DNA from: Bordetella parapertussis
GTDB taxonomy: Bacteria > Bacteroidota > Bacteroidia > Chitinophagales > Chitinophagaceae
Length of the DNA stretch: 64,000 nucleotides
Assembly (NCBI GenBank): GCA_943331005.2
Contig: CALQJX020000012.1
Location: 61,051 to 125,050, forward strand
Direction of reading: 5' to 3'
Numbering within the stretch: position 1 is the first letter of the stretch; the number at the start of each line of letters is the position of its first letter. Both the position numbers and the translations under genes were made by a program. Shown here piece after piece: positions 54,960-64,000 of the stretch. Under the pieces are notes generated by a model, which saw nothing but the letters and a program-made list of their open reading frames with translations, ran no database searches and was not told the DNA's origin.

Positions 54960-56534
54960 CTATCGGGCTACGTTCACCGCTCTCAGTTCCCTGATCACTG
55001 TAACCTTGATCTGACCCGGATATTGCATTTCTTTCTGGATCTTATCTGCTATTTCGAATGATAGTTTCTGGCTATCGGCATCTGTTACTTTATCAGCCTC
55101 TACCATAACACGCAATTCGCGGCCTGCCTGTATAGCGTATGCTTTTTCAACACCGGTATAAGCCATTGCCAGATTCTCAAGATCTTTGATGCGCTGCATA
55201 TAGCTCTGCATCATCTCGCGACGGGCACCCGGACGAGCACCGCTTATGGCGTCACATGCCTGAACGATAGGAGAAATGATATAGAGCATTTCCATCTCAT
55301 CGTGGTGCGCACCTATGGCGTTCACTACAGATGCATGCTCTCCGCAACGCTCTGCCACCTTGGCGCCCAGCAATGCGTGGCTCAGTTCTGTTTCTTCATC
55401 AGGCACTTTACCTATATCGTGGAGCAGACCGGCACGCTTAGCCAGTTTCACTACTTTCTGTCCCAGACCAAGCTCGGCAGCCATAATGCCGCAAAGGTTG
55501 GCAGTTTCTTTAGAGTGCATCAGCAGGTTCTGACCATATGACGAACGGAAACGCATTTTACCCACCAGGCGTACCAGATCTTTGTGCAGACCGTGTATAC
55601 CCAGTTCTATGATAGTGCGCTCGCCTATCTCCATGATCTGTTCTTCCAGCTGTTTCTTGGTCTTTTCTACCACCTCCTCGATACGGGCAGGGTGTATACG
55701 ACCATCCTGCACCAGGCGCTGCAGCGACAAACGAGCCACCTCCCTGCGGAGCGGATCGAAGCAGCTGAGTACTATTGCTTCAGGGGTATCGTCTATCACC
55801 AGATCGACACCGGTTGCAGCCTCGAGGGCACGAATGTTACGACCTTCGCGACCAATGATCTGCCCCTTGATCTCATCGCTTTCCAGATTGAACACTGTAA
55901 TTGCATTCTCGATGGTCTGCTCTGCAGCAGTACGCTGAATGCTCTGTATGATGATCTTCTTGGCTTCTTTGGACGCATTCAGTTTAGCCTCCTCCATGAT
56001 GTCCTTCACATAGGCCATTGCACGGGTACGGGCTTCTTCTTTTACTACCTCCATCAATTCCACCTTGGCTTGTTCTGCAGAAAGACCAGCTACTTTCTCA
56101 AGGCGTTTTACATGCTCTTCGTGGTGTTTGTCGAGCTCTGCCTTCTTGATGTTGAAAGCTTTGATCTGATTCTCAAGGTTTTCCTTAAGTGTATCATTCT
56201 CCTGCGTCTGGCGCTGCAGTGCAGATGTTTTATCGTTGAGCTGCTGATGCTGCTGTTTTAGCCTGTTCTCGTTCTCTACGATCTTCTGGTTACGTTGAAC
56301 TACTTCTTTCTCGTGCGCGCTTTTAAGTGATAGAAAATGGTCTTTTGCTTCGAGTAACTTGTTTTCTTTGAGTGTCTCTGCGAGTGTTTTGGCGTCTTCT
56401 AGTGTTTTTTTAGCAAGTGCATCTGCATCTTCGAGCTGCTGCTTGGTATTTTTAGCGAATATTATCTTACCTAAAAATATACCTATAACTAGAGCCACTA
56501 TCGCAAAGACAACGGCTACAATGGTCGATCCCAT
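54960..56534 (-). CDS. rny: Ribonuclease Y
   Basis: A 524-residue membrane-anchored endoribonuclease that initiates mRNA decay. A single N-terminal transmembrane helix (about 4-24) is followed by a long coiled coil rich in Lys, Glu and Gln (about 30-190), a KH RNA-binding domain ([21 protein letters not shown], about 215-275), the catalytic HD domain ([11 protein letters not shown]...[12 protein letters not shown]) and a conserved C-terminal region ending in [12 protein letters not shown]. All family landmarks are intact. It stands alone on its strand with a divergent intergenic region of 225 bp. Confidence 0.97.
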   Translation of the reverse strand: MGSTIVAVVFAIVALVIGIFLGKIIFAKNTKQQLEDADALAKKTLEDAKTLAETLKENKLLEAKDHFLSLKSAHEKEVVQRNQKIVENENRLKQQHQQLNDKTSALQRQTQENDTLKENLENQIKAFNIKKAELDKHHEEHVKRLEKVAGLSAEQAKVELMEVVKEEARTRAMAYVKDIMEEAKLNASKEAKKIIIQSIQRTAAEQTIENAITVFNLESDEIKGQIIGREGRNIRALEAATGVDLVIDDTPEAIVLSCFDPLRREVARLSLQRLVQDGRIHPARIEEVVEKTKKQLEEQIMEIGERTIIELGIHGLHKDLVRLVGKMRFRSSYGQNLLMHSKETANLCGIMAAELGLGQKVVKLAKRAGLLHDIGKVPDEETELSHALLGAKVAERCGEHASVVNAIGAHHDEMEMLYIISPIVQACDAISGARPGARREMMQSYMQRIKDLENLAMAYTGVEKAYAIQAGRELRVMVEADKVTDADSQKLSFEIADKIQKEMQYPGQIKVTVIRELRAVNVAR

Positions 56535-56724
56535 AATTGTTTGAAAATTTTATATGATTAATATTCATTAGCACACCCATTACATTGTTAATAATATAAT
56601 ATTACAAAGGGCATAGTATTAGCGTGCTAAGTTAGTAAAACATTTCGGTAGATGGCAACACGGCATACACACATATAAATATATAATGTTAAAAACTTCC
56701 TACAAGAGTAAAAAAGCATAGCAG

Positions 56725-56732
56725 TACCTTTA
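56725..56732 (+). promoter_or_regulatory. -7 promoter element (TACCTTTA)
   Basis: Seven of eight matches to TAnnTTTG, 27 bases before the NlpC/P60 gene. Confidence 0.35.
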
Positions 56733-56759
56733 TACATCATATAATTATATAATTCAGCT

Positions 56760-57557
56760 ATGCCTGTTGTGTTAGGATTTGCCTATTGTAATGTACCTGT
56801 AATGCCTGTAAGAAAGGATTCCTACCATACTGCAGAGCAAACTACACAACTTTTGTTTGGAGAAAGGGCGGAGATCCTGGAATCGAACAACAGGGACTGG
56901 GTGCGCATAAGGTGTGGCTGGGACGACTATGAAGGCTGGTGCAAACTGTCTCAGCTGGCAGTGGTGCAGAAAAAAGAATACCGCAAGGAAACCAAACAGC
57001 TCTCCTGGAGTCACAGCGGCAAGCTGGTAATGACAAAGGGCGAAATGTTACTGCCGCTGGGCAGTATGCTGCACAATATGAAGGGAGGCAGAATAGGCGT
57101 TTTGCAGGAAGAAGGGAAATTCAGGGGTAAAAAGCTGAAAATAGCAGCATCTGAAGTAAATGCTGCCAACCTGGAGGCTGCAGCGCTGAAATACCTGCAC
57201 GCCCCCTACCAATGGGGCGGACGCAGCGCACAGGGCATAGACTGCTCGGGACTTACCCAGATGGTGTACAAGCTTTGCAACCACCGCATCCTTAGAGATG
57301 CGTCGCAGCAGGCCATAGAGGGCCATCTGGTAGACTTTCTGGTAAATGGCAGATGTGGAGACCTTGCCTTCTTCGAGAGCAAGGAAGGGCAAATAAACCA
57401 TGTAGGTATGCTATTGAACAACGAAACCATCATTCATGCTACTGATACTACAGGCCGTGTAGTGATAGACCGCATAGACCAGGGAGGCATCATAAGTACA
57501 CAACTGAAGAAACGCACCCACATACTGAGGATGGTAAGGCGTATGGTCAACTACTAG
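56760..57557 (+). CDS. NlpC/P60 family peptidase (C40) with SH3-like domains
   Basis: 265 residues. Two bacterial SH3-like segments (about 1-70 and 80-130; RAEILESNNRDWVRIRCGWDDYEGWC is diagnostic) precede an NlpC/P60 cysteine peptidase domain with Cys162 in GIDCSGLTQ, His214 in NHVGMLL and His226 in IIHATD. Such enzymes cleave gamma-D-Glu-diamino-acid bonds in murein peptides. No signal peptide or lipobox is visible from the ATG at 56760, so it may be a cytoplasmic recycling enzyme or use another export route. A TPR gene follows 59 bases later with its own -7 motif. Confidence 0.92.
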   Translation: MPVVLGFAYCNVPVMPVRKDSYHTAEQTTQLLFGERAEILESNNRDWVRIRCGWDDYEGWCKLSQLAVVQKKEYRKETKQLSWSHSGKLVMTKGEMLLPLGSMLHNMKGGRIGVLQEEGKFRGKKLKIAASEVNAANLEAAALKYLHAPYQWGGRSAQGIDCSGLTQMVYKLCNHRILRDASQQAIEGHLVDFLVNGRCGDLAFFESKEGQINHVGMLLNNETIIHATDTTGRVVIDRIDQGGIISTQLKKRTHILRMVRRMVNY

Positions 57558-57597
57558 AACCTACAACAACTTCTTCGCCATTTTGGTACTGATACCT

Positions 57598-57605
57598 TAA
57601 TTTCA
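57598..57605 (+). promoter_or_regulatory. Probable -7 element (TAATTTCA) of the TPR gene
   Basis: A near match to TAnnTTTG with TTTTG about 19 bases upstream; the ATG follows after 11 bases. Confidence 0.35.
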
Positions 57606-57616
57606 CGGAGCAGGCA

Positions 57617-58891
57617 ATGGAACAACAGGATTGGGAATATGACCTCAAACGGTCGTCGCTGGAAAATGAATTATTGGTGAACCCCGATGATACAGGTGCT
57701 CTATTTGATCTTGCAGAACTGCTGAGCGACCATTATGAAGAATATGAGCTTTCGCGCACCTGCTGGGAAAAGATGCTGGCGCTGGAAGCGGACAATGAAG
57801 CAGCGCACTACAATTTTGCATTGCTGCTGAAAAATCACCTGGCAGAATACGAACCTGCACTGCACCACCTGAAAACAGCACTGGATCTGGATAAGGAAGA
57901 TACAGACACTATGCTGAGCATTGCTGCGCTGTATGAAGACAATCTGAACGACACAGACAGCGCCATACATTATTACGAATTGGCCATGAATACTGATCCG
58001 TACAATGCCTATGCACACTCTGGCTACGCCACCCTGCTGAGTAATGTAAAGGAAGACTACACCAAGGCACTGATGCACTATCAGTATGCTATGGATATAG
58101 AACCGGAGAATCCTGATTTCCCCAACAACATAGGGCTACTTTATCAGCATGACCTCAAAAACTATGACCTGGCGCGGGAGAATTTCGAACTATCTATCAA
58201 ACTGGACCCAACAATTGCCGATGCTCATATCAATCTGGCCAATCTGCTGGACGTTCATTTCAAAGATTATGAACAAGCGGAACAACACTACCTGCAGGCT
58301 ATAGAAGTGGAGCCAGAACTGTACCGTTCTTACTATGATTATGGAGTGTTGCTGCATTACAGCCTTGGCAGAAAAGATCTTGCCCGTGAAAAATATGAGC
58401 GTTCACTGGAACTGAACCCAACACATTCCAAAACATTGCGGGAGCTGGGCATATTGCTGGGATATGATTACAAAGAAGTAGATGAAGCCCGCAGTTTGTT
58501 TGAAAGAGCGCTTGATGAAGACCCCGACGACCACGAAGCGCATGTGCACCTGGCCAATATTCTGGATGACCATTTTGACGAAATAGAAACCGCTATAGAA
58601 CATTACAAAACAGCCATTGCACTAGCGCCAGATGACACCTATGCCTACTGCGAATATGGTTTATTGCTGATGCAAAACAACCTGGACTACCCTGCTGCAA
58701 GAACCTTTTTTGAACAGGCCCTTGCAATAGATGAAGAAGATGCTGATGCACATGCAGGACTTGCTAAACTATTGGCACTGCACCTGAACGAAACTGTGCT
58801 GGCACGCACTCATTATGAAATAGCAGTGCAGCTGGATGAAGAAAAGAAGAACGAACAACTGGAAGAAGTTCTCTACACAACAAAGTCTTAA
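57617..58891 (+). CDS. Tetratricopeptide repeat protein
   Basis: A 424-residue cytoplasmic protein made almost entirely of about eleven TPR-like units of 35-38 residues. Each has the pattern A-x2-N/D-x-A-x2-L-x9-A-x2-H-Y-x2-A-hhx-P, with the unusual inserted D/E-Y after the first helix (for example HFKDYEQAEQHYLQAIEVEPE). It is strongly acidic. Such proteins are protein-protein scaffolds, and the partner is unknown. No signal peptide is present. It lies 59 bases after the NlpC/P60 gene and may share its transcript. Confidence 0.9.
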   Translation: MEQQDWEYDLKRSSLENELLVNPDDTGALFDLAELLSDHYEEYELSRTCWEKMLALEADNEAAHYNFALLLKNHLAEYEPALHHLKTALDLDKEDTDTMLSIAALYEDNLNDTDSAIHYYELAMNTDPYNAYAHSGYATLLSNVKEDYTKALMHYQYAMDIEPENPDFPNNIGLLYQHDLKNYDLARENFELSIKLDPTIADAHINLANLLDVHFKDYEQAEQHYLQAIEVEPELYRSYYDYGVLLHYSLGRKDLAREKYERSLELNPTHSKTLRELGILLGYDYKEVDEARSLFERALDEDPDDHEAHVHLANILDDHFDEIETAIEHYKTAIALAPDDTYAYCEYGLLLMQNNLDYPAARTFFEQALAIDEEDADAHAGLAKLLALHLNETVLARTHYEIAVQLDEEKKNEQLEEVLYTTKS

Positions 58892-58910
58892 TTCCAACTA
58901 CTATAGTGCA

Positions 58911-58944
58911 TAAAAAAATGCACCTGCCGGTTGTGGCAGGTGCA
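58911..58944 (-). terminator. Terminator of the lpx operon
   Basis: Read on the minus strand, a 10-bp stem (TGCACCTGCC/GGCAGGTGCA) is followed by TTTTTTTA. It lies 28 bases after lpxA. Confidence 0.85.
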
Positions 58945-58972
58945 GCAATATAAAGTGTGGTAAAAGATCGTA

Positions 58973-59773
58973 CTATGGCATGTCTTCGTTGTGGCGACGG
59001 ATGTAGCCCTTCATTATACCCTTGCCTGTATCGCGAACGAAGGAGATGATCTCATCGCGCTCATCTGATACCGGAATATCTGTTTCGATGATGCTGAGTG
59101 CTTTGGACACGTTGTAGCCACGCACAAAGAGTATACGATAGATATCGAGAATGTGATTGATCTTATCCATGGAATAGCCGCGGCGCTTCAGGCCTACAGA
59201 ATTGACCCCAACATAGGAAAGCGGCTCACGGGCAGCTTTTACATACGGAGGAATGTCTTTGCGCACCAGCGAACCACCGGTAACAAATGCATGAGAACCA
59301 ATACGTACAAACTGCTGCACAGCAGTGAGGCCGGCAAGCACCACACAATCGCCAACAATAATGTGGCCGGCCAGTGTGGTGTTGTTGGAGAATATGCAAT
59401 AGTTACCCACCTCGCAATCGTGCGCAATATGCGTGTATGCCATAATGAGGCAGTTGTTGCCTATTTTGGTAGCATTGCGGTCTGTAGTGCCACGGTTGAT
59501 GGTAACACATTCGCGAATGGTAGTGTTATCGCCGATGATGGTGATCGTATCTTCTCCCTTGAACTTGAGATCCTGCGGAATAGCAGATATGACAGAACTG
59601 GGAAATATCTGGCAGTTCTTACCAATACGCGCACCTTCCATGATAGTGACGTTGGACCCTATCCAGGTACCTTCTCCTATCTCCACGTTCTTATGAATGG
59701 TAGTAAAAGGATCTATCCTTACGTTAGGAGCTATTTTAGCGTCCGGGTGGACATATGTAAGCGGGTGGATCAT
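58973..59773 (-). CDS. lpxA: UDP-N-acetylglucosamine acyltransferase
   Basis: A 266-residue left-handed parallel beta-helix enzyme catalysing the first step of lipid A synthesis, O-acylation of UDP-GlcNAc. About ten hexapeptide-repeat rungs are visible (IGEGTWIGSNVTIMEGARIG, IGDNTTIRECVTINRG). The catalytic His is in MAYTHIAHDCEVG, and GLKRRGYSMDKI is the conserved C-terminal block. Its ATG overlaps the stop of lpxC-fabZ (ATGA), so translation is coupled. It is the last gene of the operon. Confidence 0.96.
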   Translation of the reverse strand: MIHPLTYVHPDAKIAPNVRIDPFTTIHKNVEIGEGTWIGSNVTIMEGARIGKNCQIFPSSVISAIPQDLKFKGEDTITIIGDNTTIRECVTINRGTTDRNATKIGNNCLIMAYTHIAHDCEVGNYCIFSNNTTLAGHIIVGDCVVLAGLTAVQQFVRIGSHAFVTGGSLVRKDIPPYVKAAREPLSYVGVNSVGLKRRGYSMDKINHILDIYRILFVRGYNVSKALSIIETDIPVSDERDEIISFVRDTGKGIMKGYIRRHNEDMP

Positions 59774-61212
59774 TTTTTATCTTTTCTTATTAGTTGTGCT
59801 ACCAGTTCCGCCTCAGTAGCCAATTTATTACCAACATATGCAGATGCTTTCATTTCACAAATACCCCGGCGAATAGGGCTAAGCAATTCAAGTTTCAATA
59901 TGAGTGTATCTCCGGGGCGAACTATTTGTTTGAACTTTACCTTATCTATCTTGAGGAAGTAAGTATCGTAGTTCTCCGGATCGCTGATGTTGTTGAGGGC
60001 GAGTATGCCACCTGTCTGAGCCAGTGCTTCGATCTGCAGCACACCCGGCATTACCGGATTGCCGGGGAAGTGCCCCTGGAAGAAATGCTCATTGAATGTA
60101 ACACTCTTGATACCAACCACGTGATTGTCGCTGAGTTCAATGATCTTATCGACCAGGAGGAACGGGAATTTGTGCGGCAGCACCTTGGCTATATGCGTTA
60201 TATCGTAGATAGCCTCCTGCGACGGATCGTAATGAGGAATATCTGCAATGTGCTTGTTCTTCTTTATGTATTGCTTGATCTTGCGGGCAAACTCTACGTT
60301 TGACGCATGACCGGGACGGCTGGCAATGATGTGCGCCTTGATTGCATGACCTGCAAGAGCCAGATCGCCAACCACATCGAGCAGTTTATGGCGTGCTGGT
60401 TCGTTAGGGAAATGCAGCTGAATATTGTTCAGTATACCCTCCTGCTTTACTTCTATTTTCTGCTTATTGAAGATCTTGGCAAGACGCTCCAGTTCATGCT
60501 GCTCTACTACTTTATCTACAACAACTATAGCATTGCTGAGGTCACCACCCTTTATCAGGTTGTTGTCCAGCAGATATTCCAGCTCGTGCAGAAAGCAGAA
60601 AGTACGGCAAGGGCCTATTTCATTTCTGAAATCGGCGATATGCTTCAGTGCGGCATGCTGTGTGCCCAGTACGGGCGAATTGAAATCAATAAGCGCTGTG
60701 ATCTGATAATCGTTTGAAGGCAGAGCCAGCATATCTACCTTCTTCACCGGATCGTAGTAGTGTATGTTGCTGTCTATAGAATAGACAATGCGCCTTGCTT
60801 CCTGCTCTTCTATACCAGCACTATCTATAGCATCCATGAACTCGCGGGCGCTACCATCCATGATCGGCACCTCAGGGCCGGTCATTTCAATAAGTACGTT
60901 ATCAACACCCAGGCCCACCAATGCTGCCATAGTATGTTCTATGGTGCTGACCCTTGCGCCGTTATACTCAATAGTAGTGCCACGGGAAGTATCTACAACG
61001 AAATCTACATCGGCCTTTACAATAGGCTTGTCGGGAAGATCTATACGTTGAAAACGAACGCCATGACCCGGGTTTGCCGGTTTCATGGTCATTGTTACTA
61101 CCTCACCCGTGTGCAGGCCTACGCCATTTAGCGTTACCGCACTTTTCAGTGTATGCTGATTCTGATTATTATTTACCTGTGACAATGTTTTTACTTTTTT
61201 TCCTGCTGTCAA
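59770..61212 (-). CDS. lpxC/fabZ: Bifunctional LpxC deacetylase / FabZ dehydratase
   Basis: 480 residues. The first 310 residues are LpxC, the zinc deacetylase committing UDP-3-O-acyl-GlcNAc to lipid A, with SIEHTMAALVGLGVDN (a zinc-ligand His), KPANPGHGVRF and the catalytic His block GHAIKAHIIASRPGH. The last 145 residues are FabZ, a hot-dog dehydratase of fatty acid synthesis, with VNEHFFQGHFPGNPVMPGVL and its catalytic His and Glu. This fusion is typical of Bacteroidota. No ATG is available before the conserved region; TTG at 61212 is the most likely start, and a TTG nine codons later is possible. Confidence 0.95.
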   Translation of the reverse strand: MTAGKKVKTLSQVNNNQNQHTLKSAVTLNGVGLHTGEVVTMTMKPANPGHGVRFQRIDLPDKPIVKADVDFVVDTSRGTTIEYNGARVSTIEHTMAALVGLGVDNVLIEMTGPEVPIMDGSAREFMDAIDSAGIEEQEARRIVYSIDSNIHYYDPVKKVDMLALPSNDYQITALIDFNSPVLGTQHAALKHIADFRNEIGPCRTFCFLHELEYLLDNNLIKGGDLSNAIVVVDKVVEQHELERLAKIFNKQKIEVKQEGILNNIQLHFPNEPARHKLLDVVGDLALAGHAIKAHIIASRPGHASNVEFARKIKQYIKKNKHIADIPHYDPSQEAIYDITHIAKVLPHKFPFLLVDKIIELSDNHVVGIKSVTFNEHFFQGHFPGNPVMPGVLQIEALAQTGGILALNNISDPENYDTYFLKIDKVKFKQIVRPGDTLILKLELLSPIRRGICEMKASAYVGNKLATEAELVAQLIRKDKK

Positions 61213-61234
61213 GTTTTACTAAATATATTTTCGC

Positions 61235-62308
61235 TTACTTTTTGTACTCTAGGTTTCTATCTTTCAGCAGGGCTGTTAACTCCTGAACAGTATCCTCCAG
61301 TTTTTGCAGGCGATGTTGTAAGTCTGGCAAATTTCTAAAAATTGCCTGACTTTTTAATGAACTTTTATATTCAAACGCAGGAGTACCGTTCAATGTTGTG
61401 TTCTCATTACTTATTGATTTCGACAATCCGCTCTGAGCATTGATCTTGGTACCATCGGCAATGTGGATGTGCCCCACAATACCTACCTGCCCTCCTATTA
61501 TACAATTCTTACCTATTTTGGTGCTGCCCGATATTCCTGTTTGTGCAGCAATTACGGTATTGGCACCTATTTCCACATTATGGGCTACCTGTATCAGGTT
61601 GTCCAGTTTCACGCCTTTACGTATCACCGTAGAGCCCATTGTGGCCCTGTCTATGGTAGTATTAGCGCCTATTTCCACATCATCTTCAATGATCACATTC
61701 CCTATCTGCGCTATTTTCTTATACGTTCCATCGCTCAGCGGTGCAAAACCAAAGCCATCGCCACCTATCACTGAACCCGAGTGTATCACTACTTTTTCTC
61801 CTAAAAGACACCCATGGTATACTTTCACACCGGGATAGATCCTGGAACCCGCACCAATTACTACATTATTACCTACATAGGATCCCGGATAAATTTTTAC
61901 ACCATCTCCCAGCCTTACATTATCACCAATGTACGAAAAAGCACCAATATAAACATCTTTGCCCAAACTGGCAGACGAAGATATGAATGAAGGCTGTTCA
62001 ATCCCTGTATTTCCATTACCGGAAATCATATTATTATACTGCTCCAGCAAAAAAGCGAAGCTACTGTAGGCGTCTTTTACCCTGATGAGCGTAGCCGAAA
62101 CAGGGCGGGATAATTCCAATGATTCATTGAGCAGAACTACAGATGCAGCAGAAGAATAGATGAATTCTTCGTATTTAGGATTAGAAAGAAAGCAAAGATC
62201 ACCTTCTTTTGCTTCCTCAATCTTAGCCACACTACTCACTTTTATATCCGGATCTCCCTCGAGCCTGCCTTGTACCAGTGTTGCTATCTGCTGTGCTGTA
62301 AAATGCAT
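61235..62308 (-). CDS. lpxD: UDP-3-O-acylglucosamine N-acyltransferase
   Basis: A 357-residue LpxD, which adds the second acyl chain to the lipid A precursor. An N-terminal uridine-binding domain (about 1-100, with [22 protein letters not shown]) is followed by a left-handed beta-helix of hexapeptide repeats ([22 protein letters not shown], catalytic region [21 protein letters not shown] with the catalytic His) and a C-terminal helix with [11 protein letters not shown]. The ATG at 62308 is chosen over an upstream ATG in a non-conserved extension. lpxC-fabZ follows after 22 bases. Confidence 0.95.
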   Translation of the reverse strand: MHFTAQQIATLVQGRLEGDPDIKVSSVAKIEEAKEGDLCFLSNPKYEEFIYSSAASVVLLNESLELSRPVSATLIRVKDAYSSFAFLLEQYNNMISGNGNTGIEQPSFISSSASLGKDVYIGAFSYIGDNVRLGDGVKIYPGSYVGNNVVIGAGSRIYPGVKVYHGCLLGEKVVIHSGSVIGGDGFGFAPLSDGTYKKIAQIGNVIIEDDVEIGANTTIDRATMGSTVIRKGVKLDNLIQVAHNVEIGANTVIAAQTGISGSTKIGKNCIIGGQVGIVGHIHIADGTKINAQSGLSKSISNENTTLNGTPAFEYKSSLKSQAIFRNLPDLQHRLQKLEDTVQELTALLKDRNLEYKK

Positions 62309-62392
62309 GTATAATTGAATTTCAAATAAAATAAACAAATCACCGGTTCCGGACAAAAACTACTTACTTAAGGGGCAAATACTACATATTAT

Positions 62393-63607
62393 TTATTGAA
62401 TGTAGCAAATGTAGTTTTTATGGACGGCTCTGGCAAGTGCCTGATTCACCAATGTATCTTCTATCTCAGTTATGTTTTTGACCGCCCCACTCTTGGTGGC
62501 GATCTTGATCAGTTCATCATTAATATTGTAAGTGCTATTGGAAGTATGTCCTGTAAAAGCAAAATATTGGAGGTCTTCCTCTGCAATACCCATCTTATTT
62601 TTCACCACTTCCCTCTTTTCACTCAAAATATCTGCCAAAGATCCTGCAACAAATGAGACCTTGTATAATTTTCTTAATATCAGCATTTTGCATAGTTCAG
62701 AGAGCACTTTATCCTCATGACTCTGCCAGACTTTGATAGATGCGGTTACATCGGCATCATCCAACTGACAGAACATGTCGAGATGAACCGGGCTGTCCTG
62801 AAAATCCTTTTCTGTAAGATCCTGATGCAAAAAGTAGGCCAAAGACGGCGTAGCAAAAAGAGTAGCCCCTTTTTTTGCCAGCTCCTTTGCCCTTTTCAGA
62901 ATATTGACAAGCAACATTTCTGAACCGAGTACTGTCTTATGCAGGTAAACCTGCCAATACATGAGGCGACGGGCTATGATAAATTTTTCTACAGAATGAA
63001 CTCCTTTTTCCTCTACCATTAACTCATTGTCCTGAACGGTGAGCATCTGCAGTATACGGTCATAACCAATTACCCCTTCCGATACTCCTGTATAAAAACT
63101 ATCGCGGTTCAGGTAGTCCATCCTGTCCACATCCAGCTGACTGGATACGAGCTGATGCAGGTATCTTGCCGGATAAGACCTATCGAAAACCTGAATGGCA
63201 CGTTCCAGTATACCGCCCATTTCACTGTTAAGTCGCTTCATGATAAGGTGCGACAACACCTCGTGCGGTACGCTGACCAATGTTCTTTCCAGCGAATGTG
63301 AATAAGGACCATGGCCAATATCGTGCAACAATGCAGCCATTCTGGCGGCCATATAGTCGTCTTTGCTGGTAACTATTCCCTTGGCATTGAGTTCATCCAT
63401 GGCCTTACCTGCCAGATGACAGGCACCTAAGGAATGAGCTAGGCGGGTATGCACCGCACCCGGATAAACCAGATCTGCAAAACCCATCTGCCTGATCCGG
63501 CGTAACCGCTGAAACCAGGGATGATCTATGATCTGCATCAGTTCCCGTTCAGGAAACCTGATAAAACCATAAACCGGATCATTAACGATCTTTACTTTAA
63601 TACTCAT
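62393..63607 (-). CDS. HD-domain phosphohydrolase, dGTPase/SAMHD1-like
   Basis: 404 residues. The N-terminal block VKIVNDPVYGFIRFPERELMQIIDHPWFQRLRRIRQMG and the HD core (TRLAHSLGACHLA, LLHDIGHGPYSHSLE, SSQLDVDRMDYLNRDSF) match the dNTPase/SAMHD1-like HD superfamily, with all metal ligands (H...HD...D) present. Enzymes of this group hydrolyse dNTPs or related nucleotides. It lies 85 bases before lpxD on the same strand, an order often seen in Bacteroidota, so it probably heads the lipid A operon. A probable -7 element TAATTTAC (63615-63622) is upstream. Confidence 0.93.
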   Translation of the reverse strand: MSIKVKIVNDPVYGFIRFPERELMQIIDHPWFQRLRRIRQMGFADLVYPGAVHTRLAHSLGACHLAGKAMDELNAKGIVTSKDDYMAARMAALLHDIGHGPYSHSLERTLVSVPHEVLSHLIMKRLNSEMGGILERAIQVFDRSYPARYLHQLVSSQLDVDRMDYLNRDSFYTGVSEGVIGYDRILQMLTVQDNELMVEEKGVHSVEKFIIARRLMYWQVYLHKTVLGSEMLLVNILKRAKELAKKGATLFATPSLAYFLHQDLTEKDFQDSPVHLDMFCQLDDADVTASIKVWQSHEDKVLSELCKMLILRKLYKVSFVAGSLADILSEKREVVKNKMGIAEEDLQYFAFTGHTSNSTYNINDELIKIATKSGAVKNITEIEDTLVNQALARAVHKNYICYIQ

Positions 63608-63614
63608 TCGGGCT

Positions 63615-63622
63615 GTAAATTA
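63615..63622 (-). promoter_or_regulatory. Probable -7 element (TAATTTAC) of the HD-lpx operon
   Basis: A near match to TAnnTTTG on the minus strand, seven bases before the HD gene's ATG. Confidence 0.3.
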
Positions 63623-63682
63623 CCTCAATTTTCCTATATAGCCTGCCTCCGTACACTTCGTGACATACTTCTTACATTCAAC

Positions 63683-63714
63683 ATGAAAGGGTTGCCGTTT
63701 GGCAACCCTTTCAT
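63683..63714 (-). terminator. Terminator of the right-edge T9SS gene
   Basis: A 14-bp perfect stem (ATGAAAGGGTTGCC/GGCAACCCTTTCAT) with a GTTT loop, 20 bases beyond the stop of the minus-strand gene at 63735. Confidence 0.75.
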
Positions 63715-63734
63715 ATAATAGATATTGTCAATTC

Positions 63735-64000
63735 TTATTGCTCCATTACGAAGTGGAACACTTTCTGTTCCTCTCCGTTGCGGAGTGTGAGGATATACAT
63801 ACCGTTCGCCAGTTTGTTGTCCAGCTGCACCTGTGTATCCAGTTTGCCCTGTTTGGTTGTTGCTGCGCCTCTGTACACTACCTGACCCAGCATGTTTGTA
63901 ACATCTACGGTCACCTCTTCATTACCTGTACCTATCGTTCCCTTGATCGTGAACATACCCTTGTTAGGGTTTGGTAACAGCCTGATGTCCGATGGGACAG
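63735..64000 (-). CDS. C-terminal part of a T9SS-sorted protein, 5' end beyond window
   Basis: An open frame enters from the right edge and ends at 63735, giving at least 88 residues. They form a complete type A sorting domain: RLLPNPNKGMFTIKG, VTVDVTNMLGQVVYRG, LANGMYILTL and the closing FHFVMEQ. Such a domain directs the mature protein through the type IX secretion system and onto the surface or into the medium. The cargo domain is outside the window. An internal Met is not the start, because the sorting motif PNPNKG lies upstream of it. Confidence 0.9.
   Translation of the reverse strand, partial: VPSDIRLLPNPNKGMFTIKGTIGTGNEEVTVDVTNMLGQVVYRGAATTKQGKLDTQVQLDNKLANGMYILTLRNGEEQKVFHFVMEQ

Overview
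The window is chromosomal DNA of a member of the Bacteroidota, most likely Chitinophagaceae or a close relative. Four things point there: three proteins end in a type IX secretion (Por) sorting domain; upstream regions carry the Bacteroidota -7 promoter motif TAnnTTTG and few clear Shine-Dalgarno sites; a family 92 glycoside hydrolase, SBBP-repeat and DUF5686 proteins are present; and lpxC is fused to fabZ. The genus cannot be named from the sequence. Nothing looks like a prophage, a conjugative element or an intact insertion sequence. The region is mostly core genome with a few accessory patches.

Layout. 1-6.6 kb: the start of an exported protein running off the left edge, a GH92 alpha-mannosidase, a PLP aminotransferase, and an overlapping alpha/beta-hydrolase and glycosyltransferase pair. 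6.6-7.2 kb: a gene-free stretch with a helically spaced array of TGCGCA hexamers and a tandem 20-bp repeat. 7.2-10.6 kb: an SRAP (HMCES/YedK) DNA-repair protein, a cytochrome c maturation pair (CcmC, CcmD-like) and glutamate dehydrogenase. 10.9-18.2 kb: a 1241-residue SBBP-repeat T9SS protein and a uvrA-acetyltransferase operon. 18.3-24.5 kb: lipoproteins, a MauE-thioredoxin fusion, a glycosyltransferase, an orphan histidine kinase, a FabH-type ketoacyl synthase and tRNA-Cys. 24.8-31.8 kb: a GATase-like exported protein, a large unrecognised membrane protein, a TPR membrane protein, and a Rieske protein with an LD-carboxypeptidase. 31.9-37.6 kb: a redox cluster on the minus strand (molybdopterin formate dehydrogenase-like protein, CoA-binding protein, HdrB-like and HdrC-like Fe-S proteins). 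37.9-46.6 kb: DUF5686 protein, thioesterase, SDR, NAD synthetase, a VapBC module and a DEAD-box helicase. 46.9-51.1 kb: thrS and infC, then two tandem copies of a probable small-RNA gene, then a ten-repeat secreted protein. 51.2-58.9 kb: formiminotransferase-cyclodeaminase, an S41 T9SS protease, RNase Y, an NlpC/P60 hydrolase and a TPR protein. 59-64 kb: the lipid A operon (HD hydrolase, lpxD, lpxC-fabZ, lpxA) and the tail of another T9SS protein at the right edge.

The least-explained items are the tandem 63-bp small-RNA units (49776-49963), the TGCGCA array (6658-6840), the unrecognised protein at 26182-28020, the ten-repeat protein at 50044-51120 and the Fdh/Hdr-like cluster. Several genes have a -7 motif so close to the start codon that leaderless transcription is likely.
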